Shown here piece after piece: positions 19,387 to 29,700 of a DNA stretch of 64,000 nucleotides. The notes under the pieces are model-generated. The model saw only the letters and a program-made list of their open reading frames with translations. It was not told the DNA's origin and did no database searches. The stretch's first letter is position 1. The number at the start of each line of letters is the position of its first letter. The translations under genes were made by a program, and so were the position numbers. This DNA comes from Paracoccaceae bacterium (lineage in GTDB: Bacteria; Pseudomonadota; Alphaproteobacteria; Rhodobacterales; Rhodobacteraceae), in assembly GCA_902554885.1 (NCBI GenBank), contig CACDPV010000001.1:62001-126000 (forward strand), in the 5' to 3' direction.

Positions 19387-20463
19387 TTAGTTTGTTCCTA
19401 TCTTAACTCGGTAATTTGCAAACAGGTCTGTTGCGAGAAGGAAAAACAGAAGCATCCCTTGAAACAACTGAATAGAAGCTCCAGGCAAACCCAGCATTAG
19501 CTGTGCTAATTCACCCCCAATATATGTCAGAGCAATCAGTAAACCAGATAGGAGTATCCCAATAGGGTGTAGTCTTCCCAGAAAAGCAACTATAATTGCA
19601 GTAAAGCCATAGCCAGAATTAAATTCTATTGTTATCTGACCAGATGGCCCAGCTACTTCGAACATCCCAGCAAGGCCTGCGAGCGCCCCCGAAATACCGA
19701 GACAAAATACTATATTTGCAGTCGGATTTACACCAGAAAATTTTGCTGCTCGTGGGGCCTCGCCAGTGAGTTGAATATTAAATCCTTGAATGTGTCTGGT
19801 CAAAACAATGTATGAGAAAATTACTGTTATAAATGCAAATAAAACACCCCAATGCATTCCAGAATTGCTGATGATTTCTACATTAGCAGCGCTTTCGTAT
19901 TTTTGTAGATTGCGCGAGCCAGGAAATCCATATCCATCAGGATTTTTTAGAAGACCCTGACTCACAGAAGCCAGTATCGATTCAGCAACATAAACAAGCA
20001 TAAGCGAAACTAAAATTTCATTTGTATTTAGCTTTGCCTTCAAAAAAGCTGGTATCATTCCCCATAGAAACCCGCCTAGGGCACCAGCAATTATCATTAA
20101 TGGGAAAATTAATTTACTTTCCATTGGATAAAAAGCTAATGCTAGACTTGCCCCAAAAATAGCACCCATTATGTATTGACCCTCAGCTCCAATATTCCAA
20201 ACCCCAGCCTTGAACCCAAATGATAGGCCAATGGCGATTAATATTAGAGGCCCTGCCTTTACAAGTAATTGTGGGCGAGAGTAGCTTGCAAAGTTTGGAT
20301 CAAATAATGGGTCCCAGAAGATAATGCGTATAGCCTCAAATGGATTTTCACCTAATATAGCGAAGAGAATTCCGCCGGAGATCATTGTAATAACGACTGC
20401 TAGGAATGGAGATAAGTAAATCCATTTTTGAGACTGTTGTGGACGTTTTTCTAATTTAAACAT
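19387..20463 (-). CDS. BMP-type ABC transporter permease 1 (YufP/NupP-like)
   Basis: A 358-aa inner-membrane permease. The conserved GLSFGFKAGVWNIGAEGQYIMGA segment (about 79-101) and the loop TGEAPRAAKFSGV mark the family. It overlaps the end of the ATPase gene by 8 nt and is followed two bases later by the second permease. The arrangement ATPase-permease-permease-receptor is a complete BMP importer. Confidence 0.9.
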   Translation of the reverse strand: MFKLEKRPQQSQKWIYLSPFLAVVITMISGGILFAILGENPFEAIRIIFWDPLFDPNFASYSRPQLLVKAGPLILIAIGLSFGFKAGVWNIGAEGQYIMGAIFGASLALAFYPMESKLIFPLMIIAGALGGFLWGMIPAFLKAKLNTNEILVSLMLVYVAESILASVSQGLLKNPDGYGFPGSRNLQKYESAANVEIISNSGMHWGVLFAFITVIFSYIVLTRHIQGFNIQLTGEAPRAAKFSGVNPTANIVFCLGISGALAGLAGMFEVAGPSGQITIEFNSGYGFTAIIVAFLGRLHPIGILLSGLLIALTYIGGELAQLMLGLPGASIQLFQGMLLFFLLATDLFANYRVKIGTN

Positions 20464-21973
20464 TTCTTGCTTCCAGGTCTTTGGCCCCTCCCATCATGAG
20501 ACCAATTTGTTCAAAAGAAAGGTCGGCAGTCTTTTCAATCTGAGATAATGTTCCCTCATTTAAGGCAGCAAACCGGTCACTAATTTCTAATAGCTCATCA
20601 AGATCTTGCGATATAACTAAAATTGCCGCCCCACTTTCTGACAAGGTTAGAAGTGCTTGCCTAATCGAAGATGCAGCAGCAGCATCAACACCCCATGTTG
20701 GCTGGTTCACAATAAATACAGTAGGATTTTGCAAAATTTCTCTACCAATTACGAATTTTTGCAAATTTCCTCCAGAAAGTGATCCAGCTGTATTTTTGGA
20801 GCTTGGAGTTCTTACATCAAACTCTTTTATGACTTTTTCTGCAAACGCTTTACTTTTCTTCCAGTCAATAAACCCTCTGGATACAAGGTCTTGAGACTGT
20901 TCCGCAGTAATTAATATATTTTCTATTAGGCTCATATTAGGTGCCGCTGCGTGTCCTAAGCGCTCTTCCGGTGCAGACAGCAGGCCTATTTCCCGTCGTT
21001 GGTTGGGAGTAAATTTAGTTATATTACTTTCGTTGAAACTAATACTTCCTTTTTGTGATATTTGCTCGCCTGATAAAACGGCAAATAGTTCATCTTGTCC
21101 ATTACCCGCAACTCCGCCAATTCCTAGTATTTCTCCCTGCTTTAAATCAAACTCTATATTGGTAAGGGGAGTGCCAAATTGGCTCTTACTTAGGGAGCAA
21201 ACATTCTCAATTTTTAGTAAAATCCGCCCGGCTGGTTTATTTATTTTTTTGGGTGCCTTAATACTAGAACCAACCATCATTTCCGCTAATTTTTTTGTGC
21301 TTGTGTTTTTGGGTGTGCAGGTATCTACTTTCTTTCCGAGACGCAGAATTGTAGCTGTATCACATAATTTTCTTATCTCTTCTAACTTATGACTAATATA
21401 TAAAATGGAGGTGCCCTCAGACCTAAGCTTTAGAAGTGTTTTAAATAAAATATCTACCTCTTGTGGTGTCAAAACTGATGTGGGCTCATCCATTACTAAT
21501 AACTTTGGATTCTGTAATAGGCAGCGAATAATTTCTACTCTTTGACGTTCTCCGACCGAAAGTGCACCAACTGTCTTTGCTGGATCCAGGGGTAGCCCGT
21601 AAGACTCGGATACAGATTTGATTTTTTCGCCTAAGTCTTTTTGATTTGGGGGATGATCCATACCTAGTGATATATTTTCAGCAACGCTCAGCGCCTCAAA
21701 TAGGGAAAAGTGCTGAAATACCATTGCAATCCCTGCTTTTCGGGCTTCACTTGGAGTGCCTGGTTTAAATGGAGCACCATTTAATAGTAAGTTACCACTA
21801 TCGGGCTTGACCAACCCATAGATTATTTTCACTAATGTGGACTTTCCAGCACCATTTTCACCGAGCAAAGCGTGGACTTCACCGACATTTATATCAAAAG
21901 AAATGTTACTATTAGCTATAACACCAGGGTATGATTTAAAGATGCCATCGAGCTCAAGCAATTTTTTTATCAA
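20456..21973 (-). CDS. BMP-type ABC transporter ATPase, double nucleotide-binding domain (YufO/NupO-like)
   Basis: A 505-aa ATPase with two fused ABC modules, as in sugar and nucleoside importers. The first half has Walker A GENGAGKST (38-46), signature LSVGERQRVEI near 140 and Walker B LLVMDEPTSVL. In the second half the P-loop is replaced by GGVAGNGQDELF, lacking the Lys-Ser/Thr, which is normal for this family, and the signature is LSGGNLQK. It overlaps the end of xdhC by 20 nt, firmly tying the importer to xanthine dehydrogenase expression. Confidence 0.9.
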   Translation of the reverse strand: MIKKLLELDGIFKSYPGVIANSNISFDINVGEVHALLGENGAGKSTLVKIIYGLVKPDSGNLLLNGAPFKPGTPSEARKAGIAMVFQHFSLFEALSVAENISLGMDHPPNQKDLGEKIKSVSESYGLPLDPAKTVGALSVGERQRVEIIRCLLQNPKLLVMDEPTSVLTPQEVDILFKTLLKLRSEGTSILYISHKLEEIRKLCDTATILRLGKKVDTCTPKNTSTKKLAEMMVGSSIKAPKKINKPAGRILLKIENVCSLSKSQFGTPLTNIEFDLKQGEILGIGGVAGNGQDELFAVLSGEQISQKGSISFNESNITKFTPNQRREIGLLSAPEERLGHAAAPNMSLIENILITAEQSQDLVSRGFIDWKKSKAFAEKVIKEFDVRTPSSKNTAGSLSGGNLQKFVIGREILQNPTVFIVNQPTWGVDAAAASSIRQALLTLSESGAAILVISQDLDELLEISDRFAALNEGTLSQIEKTADLSFEQIGLMMGGAKDLEARNV

Positions 21974-22910
21974 ATATTAAGCCCTTTTCTAATTCATGAT
22001 TTCTTTCTAGCCAATTTACTGCAACACTCAAAGCGATCTGTTGAGGATGCTTTCCGTAATTCTTATATCCTATTGGGCATTGAATTTGGTCAATTGTTTT
22101 TTCTGTGTGCCCAAATGATAAAAGTTTCTTTTTAAATCGGTTAAATTTTGTTTTTGACCCTATTAATCCAACCCATTTAAAATCATGGTTAAGGATCTTA
22201 TCACAAATTTCGAGGTCGATTTTGTGTGAGTAGGTTAAGATCAAATGTTCGGCATTAGGGTGCGCCCGTTTTATAAATTGCTCTGGGGAGTCGTATATTA
22301 TTTTATAGACGTTGGAGAACTCTAGATCTGGAAATCTGCTATTATCGGTATCCAACCAATAAATCTCTAAATTTGGCATAGGCGCCAAAAGTGATAATAT
22401 CGCAGAGCCTACGTGTCCTGCCCCCCATATCCATATGGGAGACCTTGCAGTAATAACTTTCTCAATCAACCATTCATCGGAAAGCTTATGGTCAAAGCTA
22501 ATTTGTTCATTTTTATATTTATTTATAAGCTTTTTTACTTTTTTTGGAGCCTCTGTTGCACCTGAAAGTGATCTTATATTTAAGCTCTGATCCTTCAAAT
22601 TAGTAACAGCTTTTTCATCGTAATACTCAGTCAATAATTTTACATGACCGCCACAACACTGTCCCAATTCAGGACCCAACGGATAAGACTTAAGTTTTGT
22701 CTTTCTTGTTTTTAAAATTTCTTGGGCCGATTTAATTGCCTCAAATTCAAGAGTGCCCCCTCCGATTGTGCCTTGGGTACCGTTGGCCCAAACATACATC
22801 TCGGTGCCACTTCCTCTTGGAGTCGAACCCTTAATCTCGAGAATTAAGATCCTTGAGACTGGTCCATTCTTATCTACAACCCGTTTTAGAGTACTATAAT
22901 CAAGTGCCAT
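21954..22910 (-). CDS. xdhC: Xanthine dehydrogenase accessory protein XdhC
   Basis: A 318-aa molybdenum-cofactor chaperone that binds Moco, has it sulfurated and inserts it into XdhB. The N-terminal XdhC domain shows ILEIKGSTPRGSGTEMYV (26-43), TIGGGTLEFEAI, and the Cys-containing GQCCGGHVKLL. The C-terminal Rossmann-like half starts around PIWIWGAGHVGSAIL. The gene overlaps both neighbours, by 11 nt with xdhB and 20 nt with the ATPase gene. Length fits the family. Confidence 0.93.
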   Translation of the reverse strand: MALDYSTLKRVVDKNGPVSRILILEIKGSTPRGSGTEMYVWANGTQGTIGGGTLEFEAIKSAQEILKTRKTKLKSYPLGPELGQCCGGHVKLLTEYYDEKAVTNLKDQSLNIRSLSGATEAPKKVKKLINKYKNEQISFDHKLSDEWLIEKVITARSPIWIWGAGHVGSAILSLLAPMPNLEIYWLDTDNSRFPDLEFSNVYKIIYDSPEQFIKRAHPNAEHLILTYSHKIDLEICDKILNHDFKWVGLIGSKTKFNRFKKKLLSFGHTEKTIDQIQCPIGYKNYGKHPQQIALSVAVNWLERNHELEKGLIFDKKIA

Positions 22911-25200
22911 CTACGTACCTGATTGCCTTGAGAATGTTTTCAGGTGTGGCAGGTGCTTTTAAGTTGGGCCAATTATTGCCACAGGCAGAGATTGCATCTC
23001 TTATTGCAAGGAATACCGAAATACCAAGCATAAACGGTGGTTCTCCAACAGCCTTTGATTTGTAGATTGTATTTTCTAGGTTCAAGTTATCAAACAATCT
23101 TACATTAAAAATTTTTGGCCGATCGGATGCACAGGGAATTTTATAGGTTGATGGTGCATGAGTTTTTAAATCGCCCTTTTCATCCCATACAAGTTCCTCG
23201 GTCGTTAGCCAACCAAGGCCTTGGATAAACCCACCTTCTATTTGCCCGATATCAATTGCGGGATTTAAGCTTTTGCCAGCATCGTGTAATATATCAGTCC
23301 TTAATAATTTGAATTCTCCCGTTAAAGTGTCTACTACAACTTCAGAGACCGCTGTACCGTAAGCAAAATAGTAGAATGGTCTACCTTTTCCTACAATTCG
23401 ATCCCACTGTAAGTCAGGTGTTTTGTAAAATCCAGTTGATGACAGGCTTATACGTTGAGTGTAAATTTCGTGAACTGCATCTTCAAAAGCGATGTCGAAG
23501 TTGCTACCCTTAATTCTTCCATCTTTAAATTTAACGTCATTTGTATTGGGTCGATACTTGTCAATGAAATAGGATGAGATCCTAGCGCAAATAATATCGC
23601 AAGCTTGCTTAACGGCCATCCCATTGAGGTCACTTCCTGAACTTGCGGCAGTAGCCGAGGTATTTGGGACTTTTGCCGTATCAGTAGCAGTTATTTGGAC
23701 TTTGTTTGTCTCTATACCAAAAACATGGGCAGCCACTTGAGCAACTTTCTGAAAGAGACCTTGTCCCATTTCTGTGCCACCATGATTAATTTTCACAGAG
23801 CCATCATTATATATGTGAACTAATGCTCCGGCCTGGTTAAGTTGTGTCAATGTGAAAGAAATTCCAAACTTTACAGGATTGAATGCTATCCCTCTTTTCA
23901 AAATTTTGTTCTCTCTATTCCATTCTTTCACTTTACTCTTGCGCGTCTGGTAATCACAATCTTCTAAAAGTTTCTCCATCATCTCATGAACTATGAAATC
24001 TTTAATCTCCATGTCATAATGGGACTTCTGGGGTTTGAACCCGTCTTTGATTTTCTTTTCAGCCGTATAAAAGTTTCGCTTCCTGACTGCATCTGGATCT
24101 GCACCAACAGTAAATGCAATGTGATCAATTATACTTTCCATACCGATCATTCCTTGCGGCCCACCAAAACCTCTAAATGCAGTCGCACTTTGGGTATTAG
24201 TTTTTAATCTGTGGCTTTCGACTCTAAAATTTGGAATGTGATAACAATTATCAGCATGCAGCATAGCCCTATCAGCTACTGGCAGGGATAGGTCCTGCGA
24301 CCAACCGCAACGAACATAATGCTTAACATCAAGAGCTTTGATATTACCTAATTTGTCAAAGCCAGCAGTGTATTCTATTTGGAAATCATGACGCTTACCT
24401 GTAATTTTCATATCATCGTCGCGATCATACCGCATTTTTACAGTTGAGTTGTTCCGCACTGCCGCTATTGCGCAAGCGCAAGCTAAAGCATTTCCTTGGC
24501 TTTCTTTTCCGCCAAAGCCACCACCCATTCGGCGGACTTCAACTTTGACAAGGTTCATATCTAGGCCCAATGTTTCAGCAACTTTGTGCTGAATTTCTGT
24601 AGGATGTTGGGTGGAGCTATAAATTACCATTTCTCCGTCATCTTGCGGAGATGCAATAGCGGCTTGACCTTCAAGATAGAAGTGCTCTTGTCCACCCAAT
24701 TCAAGTTTGCCCTCAAGGGTCATCGGGGAGGTCTTGAATGCTGATAAAATGTCCCCTTTTTGATAAATTCTTGGACCGTCCTCAAAGCGACTATTCAGGC
24801 TAATAGCGTCCTTGATACTTAAAACTGGTTTTTCTTCAGTATATTCAATGATAGCCAATTTCGCGGCATATCTTGCTTCTGTATGTGACTTTGCAGCTAC
24901 AATAAAAATTGGTTGGCCGATAAAGTTCACATTTAGATCCGCGAGCAAGGGCTCGTCATTTGCATTTGGTGCGACGTCATTTTTAAATGGAAGGTCGTGT
25001 GATAGTATAATATCTGCGACACCAGGCGCTTCTTTAACGGCTGAAAGATCAATCGATTTTATTTTACCTTTAGCTATAGTTGATAGACCAAAAGCAAGAT
25101 GCAAGGTCCTTGCTGGAATCGGTATATCATCAACATAGCGCGCTGCACCAGTTACATGCAGTTTTGCTGAGTCATGTGGTACAGCTTTGTTCATGTTCAA
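22900..25200 (-). CDS. xdhB: Xanthine dehydrogenase molybdopterin-binding subunit XdhB
   Basis: The catalytic subunit that hydroxylates hypoxanthine and xanthine to urate, 766 aa and close to the Rhodobacter enzyme. Moco-binding motifs include GGGFGGKE (226-233) and FRGFGGPQGM; the catalytic glutamate of the GEPP motif is at 720. The N-terminal sequence MNKAVPHDSAKLHVTGAARYVDDI is typical. It starts within the xdhA stop (ATGA overlap) and overlaps xdhC. It should assemble with XdhA as an (alpha-beta)2 complex in the cytoplasm. Confidence 0.96.
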   Translation of the reverse strand: MNMNKAVPHDSAKLHVTGAARYVDDIPIPARTLHLAFGLSTIAKGKIKSIDLSAVKEAPGVADIILSHDLPFKNDVAPNANDEPLLADLNVNFIGQPIFIVAAKSHTEARYAAKLAIIEYTEEKPVLSIKDAISLNSRFEDGPRIYQKGDILSAFKTSPMTLEGKLELGGQEHFYLEGQAAIASPQDDGEMVIYSSTQHPTEIQHKVAETLGLDMNLVKVEVRRMGGGFGGKESQGNALACACAIAAVRNNSTVKMRYDRDDDMKITGKRHDFQIEYTAGFDKLGNIKALDVKHYVRCGWSQDLSLPVADRAMLHADNCYHIPNFRVESHRLKTNTQSATAFRGFGGPQGMIGMESIIDHIAFTVGADPDAVRKRNFYTAEKKIKDGFKPQKSHYDMEIKDFIVHEMMEKLLEDCDYQTRKSKVKEWNRENKILKRGIAFNPVKFGISFTLTQLNQAGALVHIYNDGSVKINHGGTEMGQGLFQKVAQVAAHVFGIETNKVQITATDTAKVPNTSATAASSGSDLNGMAVKQACDIICARISSYFIDKYRPNTNDVKFKDGRIKGSNFDIAFEDAVHEIYTQRISLSSTGFYKTPDLQWDRIVGKGRPFYYFAYGTAVSEVVVDTLTGEFKLLRTDILHDAGKSLNPAIDIGQIEGGFIQGLGWLTTEELVWDEKGDLKTHAPSTYKIPCASDRPKIFNVRLFDNLNLENTIYKSKAVGEPPFMLGISVFLAIRDAISACGNNWPNLKAPATPENILKAIRYVDGT

Positions 25201-26558
25201 GGCTCTACGTCTTGAACGTTTGTATTTGCACCCAGAGTTTCGTAATAGTAGCGGAGCAACAAATTGTGAGCAGTAGTCTGGCGGTATTCCGAAGAGCTCC
25301 TTAAGTCAGATAATGGACTAAAATCCTCTCCCCAAGTTTTGCGACATGATTGCAATACTTCTTTCTCCCACAGATGATCTAGTAATTTATTTTCAACATG
25401 AATCGCCCTCTTCGGTATTCCTGCCATTCCACCAAAAGCAATTACGCATTTTTTGATTAATCCGTCGTCTAAAACGATATTAAAACAGCCACAAACAGAG
25501 GATATATCTTGATCAAATCGCTTGCTAATTTTATAGCATTTTGTTGAAATATTTTTTTTAGGAATAATAAAGTATTCTACGAACTCACCTTTATTTATGT
25601 CCTGTTTTTTGTAATCCAGGAAGAAATTTTCTAACTTTATCTTTCGCTGTCCTTTTGAGTGCCTTAAGACAAGTTCAGTCTCCATAGCAATCAATGCTGG
25701 AGCACTATCACCTATGGGAGATCCATTTGCTATATTTCCTCCCAAAGTTGCTGCAGATCGAACTTGTGTAGATCCATACCTCTTAAGCAATTTTGCAAAT
25801 GATGGTGCCTCATCGGACGCCCAACTGCGCAGTTTTTCTATAGTAGTTCCCGCTCCGATATGCCAAGCTTCAGGTTGTTCCTCAATATTTGAAAAATCAG
25901 ATACTTGATTTAAAAAGGCAACATTTTGAAATTTTTGGAAGTCTTTATTTACCCATAATCCAATGTCTGTTGCGCCTGCTATTAATTGAGTATTTGGCTC
26001 TTTCTTTAGTATCTCTGCTAACTCTTCCTTAGATTTTGGTAATTCTTTCGATCCTGATTTTGGCAGATCAGAAAGTCTTTTAAAATCTTCCTCCACCCAA
26101 GCTGGTTTTTTTTCATCTTCTGAAGCCCTAGCTGCCTTGACGATAGGTTCATAGCCAGTACATCGACAGAGATTACCAGCTAGAGTTGTGTTGTGGTCTC
26201 TGTCTCCATTGATATTTGCGGCAACCATTGAGGTAATAAAACCCGGAGTGCAGAATCCACATTGTGAGCCGTGAAATTCAACCATTTTATCTTGTACTTT
26301 ATGTTTTCTTATTCCCTCTATTGTGCGAACTGCTTTACCATCAATCTGAGGGAGAAATAGAATACAAGAATTCAAAGGTCTTATGGACTTTTCTTTGTCA
26401 ATGAGGATAATAGTGCAAGCCCCACAATCGCCCTCATTGCAGCCTTCTTTTGTTCCAGTAAGCTGATTATCAATTCTTAACCAATCTAACAGAGTTTGAG
26501 TCGCGTCAACATTAGTTAAAGCGACGGGCTCCCCATTAAGAAGAAACCTGATATCCAT
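25197..26558 (-). CDS. xdhA: Xanthine dehydrogenase Fe-S/FAD subunit XdhA
   Basis: The electron-transfer subunit, 453 aa. The plant-type [2Fe-2S] cluster is held by C40, C45, C48 and C64, and the second cluster by C100, C103, C131 and C133 (QCGFCTPGF, NLCRCTGY). The FAD-binding domain occupies about 190-450 and includes ATLGGNIANGSPIGDSAP. Electrons pass from XdhB to NAD+. First gene of the long minus-strand unit that continues through the BMP importer. The 179-nt gap to the divergent dnaE should hold its promoter; no regulator gene is adjacent. Confidence 0.96.
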   Translation of the reverse strand: MDIRFLLNGEPVALTNVDATQTLLDWLRIDNQLTGTKEGCNEGDCGACTIILIDKEKSIRPLNSCILFLPQIDGKAVRTIEGIRKHKVQDKMVEFHGSQCGFCTPGFITSMVAANINGDRDHNTTLAGNLCRCTGYEPIVKAARASEDEKKPAWVEEDFKRLSDLPKSGSKELPKSKEELAEILKKEPNTQLIAGATDIGLWVNKDFQKFQNVAFLNQVSDFSNIEEQPEAWHIGAGTTIEKLRSWASDEAPSFAKLLKRYGSTQVRSAATLGGNIANGSPIGDSAPALIAMETELVLRHSKGQRKIKLENFFLDYKKQDINKGEFVEYFIIPKKNISTKCYKISKRFDQDISSVCGCFNIVLDDGLIKKCVIAFGGMAGIPKRAIHVENKLLDHLWEKEVLQSCRKTWGEDFSPLSDLRSSSEYRQTTAHNLLLRYYYETLGANTNVQDVEP

Positions 26559-26737
26559 CCAGAATACCTACCGCCTTACCCCAGTAAACTTACGATGTAC
26601 CACCTCGATGCGGTGTAGAAATGGCCAACAAATACTATCTTCATATATAGAGAACCGAAAAATTTAGTTTTTTCAAGTATGAAATTTAATTGCAGCGAGG
26701 CCTTTAGTTTTTTTATATCGCGCAATAGAGTATAACA

Positions 26738-29700
26738 ATGACTGGCTATCCGAAATATATTCATCTTCGAGTGCACACAGAATATTCTCTACTTGAAGGC
26801 GCAACGCGCTTAAAAAAACTACCAGAATTTTGTAAAGCTAATGATATGCCTGCTATTGCAGTGACGGAAACCAATAACCTATTTAGTGCTTTAGAATTCT
26901 CGGTTTTGTTCAAAGATCATGGTTTGCAACCAATAATTGGATGTCAAATTGATTTTAAATTTACAGATGTGGTTCCAGATAGGCGGAGTCCAACAACCGC
27001 TCCAATAGTACTACTCGCACAAAATGAACTTGGTTACAAAAACCTTATGAAGCTTAGTTCAGAAATGTATATTCAAAATGATGATGAAAAAGTAGAAATT
27101 TCCTTTGAACAATTGGAGAAGCATGCAGATGGGCTGATATGTCTAACTGGTGGATCTAAAGGACCGCTGGGACAATTAATACTGACGGCACAAGATAAAG
27201 CAGCCAGGGATTTACTTCTAAAATTTCATGATATTTTTTCGGACCGTCTCTACCTTGAATTACAAAGGCATCCGCAAGGGGCTGGGCTACCCAAAGAAGA
27301 AAATGACTCTGAGCCTGTTTTTATAAATATGGCATATGATTTGAACATTCCTCTTATTGCAACAAATGATGTATATTTTGATAATGGCGAGATGTATGAG
27401 GCCCACGATGCTCTATTATGCATAGCCGATGGGGTTTATGTTGATCAGCAGGAACCTCGCAGAAGTGTAACAAACCAACATTACTTCAAAACGCAAGAAG
27501 AAATGGCCACTTTATTTGCTGACCTTCCAGAAGCTTTAGAGAGTACGATAGAGGTTGCGCAACGTTGTGCATTTATGGCTACTTGCCGTGACCCAATCCT
27601 TCCATTATTTGCAAGTGACGAGATAAGTGAGTTACATCGACAGGCTAAAGAGGGTCTGAAAAATAGATTGTCAGTTATTCCACATGCCGCACCAATATCT
27701 GAGTATGAAAAAAGAATAGAATTTGAACTCAAAATTATTGAGCAAATGGGATTTCCAGGTTATTTTTTGATCGTTGCGGATTTTATAAAATGGGCGAAGG
27801 AAAAGGATATACCAGTCGGCCCAGGCCGCGGCTCGGGTGCTGGCTCACTTGTTGCATACGCACTTACAATTACCGATCTTGATCCTCTAAGATACAATCT
27901 TCTTTTTGAAAGGTTCTTGAACCCAGATCGGGTATCGATGCCAGATTTTGACATAGATTTTTGTATGGATAGGCGAGAAGAAGTAATTCAATACGTACAA
28001 GAAAGATATGGGCATGATAAAGTTGGGCAAATTATAACATTTGGCGCGTTGTTGTCTAAGGCAGCAATTCGCGATATCGGGCGTGTCTTGCAGATGCCGT
28101 ATGGACAAGTCGATCGCTTGGCAAAACTAATTCCAATAGAAGGTGTCAAGCCCTTGAGTATTGAGCAAGCACTTGCAGAAGAGCCTCGCTTAAAAGAGGA
28201 AGCCGAACGAGAAGAAGTTGTCGATCGATTACTTAACTATGGTCAAAAAGTTGAAGGTTTGTTGCGGAATGCTGCTACTCATGCCGCTGGTGTTGTAATC
28301 AGTGATCGTCCACTAGATGAACTTGTGCCTGTTTATAAAGATACTCGGTCTAGTATGCCTGCGACGCAGTTCAATATGAAATGGGTTGAACAAGCTGGGC
28401 TCGTTAAATTCGATTTTTTGGGTTTAAAAACACTAACGGCAATTCAAAATGCGATTGAAATAATAATAGCTTCTGGGCGTTCGCTGCATCAAGCGGCCGA
28501 TGGCCGTCAATTATTTAAGCCCATAAATAATGCCGAAAATCAAATCAATACGATACCATTAGACGACAAATCGACTTACGATTTATATGCTTCGGCTAAA
28601 ACCGTTGCCGTTTTTCAGGTAGAGAGTTCTGGGATGATGGACGCGCTCAAGCGTATGAAGCCTACATGTATCGAAGATATCGTGGCTTTAGTTGCTTTAT
28701 ATCGACCTGGACCAATGGAAAATATAGCTGCTTATTGTGATGTGAAAAATGGTGTTAAGGATCGTGTATCCATCCACCCCATGATTGATGATATTCTTGA
28801 AGAAACTCAAGGGATAATTGTGTATCAGGAGCAAGTTATGCAAATAGCCCAAACCATGGCGGGTTACTCACTGGGTGAGGCGGACTTACTCAGGCGTGCG
28901 ATGGGTAAAAAGATAAAAGCCGCTATGGATGCTGAACGCCCAAAATTTGAAGCAGGCTCTAAGAAAAACGGTATAACTGCGAAGAAAGCTTCAGAAATAT
29001 TCGATTTATTGGAAAAGTTTGCAAACTATGGCTTTAATAAATCACATGCAGCTGCGTATGCTGTTGTAAGTTATCAAACAGCTTGGCTGAAAACAAATCA
29101 TCCGCTTGAATTTATGGCAGGTGTAATGAATTGTGATATCCATTTAACAGATAAGCTTTCTCAGTATGTGGATGAGGTTAGAAAAGGTTTGAAATTACCT
29201 TTTGTTTCTCCCTGTGTAAATCGTTCTCAACCAAAATTTTCTGTAATGGAAAACTCACTAATTTATGGATTGGCTGGGTTGAAAAATGTTGGTTTGGAGG
29301 CAATGGAGGTACTTGTTAAGGTCAGAAATAAAAAGATTTTTGTGAATTTATTTGACTTTTCAAGACGCTTGGATTTGCGGAAAATTGGAAAACGACCTCT
29401 CGAAATGTTGGTCCAAGCAGGCGCTTTTGATGTACTAGACACAAATAGGCACCGTATATTTGAAAGCCTAGATGCATTAGTTGCTTATTCCGCTGCCATT
29501 CATGATCAGAAGATCTCAAAGCAAGTTTCTCTGTTTGGAGAAGCGGGAGACGATTTGCCTGAACCTGTGTTATCTTCAGTTTCTGACTGGTTACCGGCCG
29601 AGCGTTTGTCGCGTGAGTTTTCAGCCATAGGTTTTTACGTTACTGGGCATCCACTTGATGACTATAAATCGGCCTTTAAAGTAAACGACATACTTACAAT

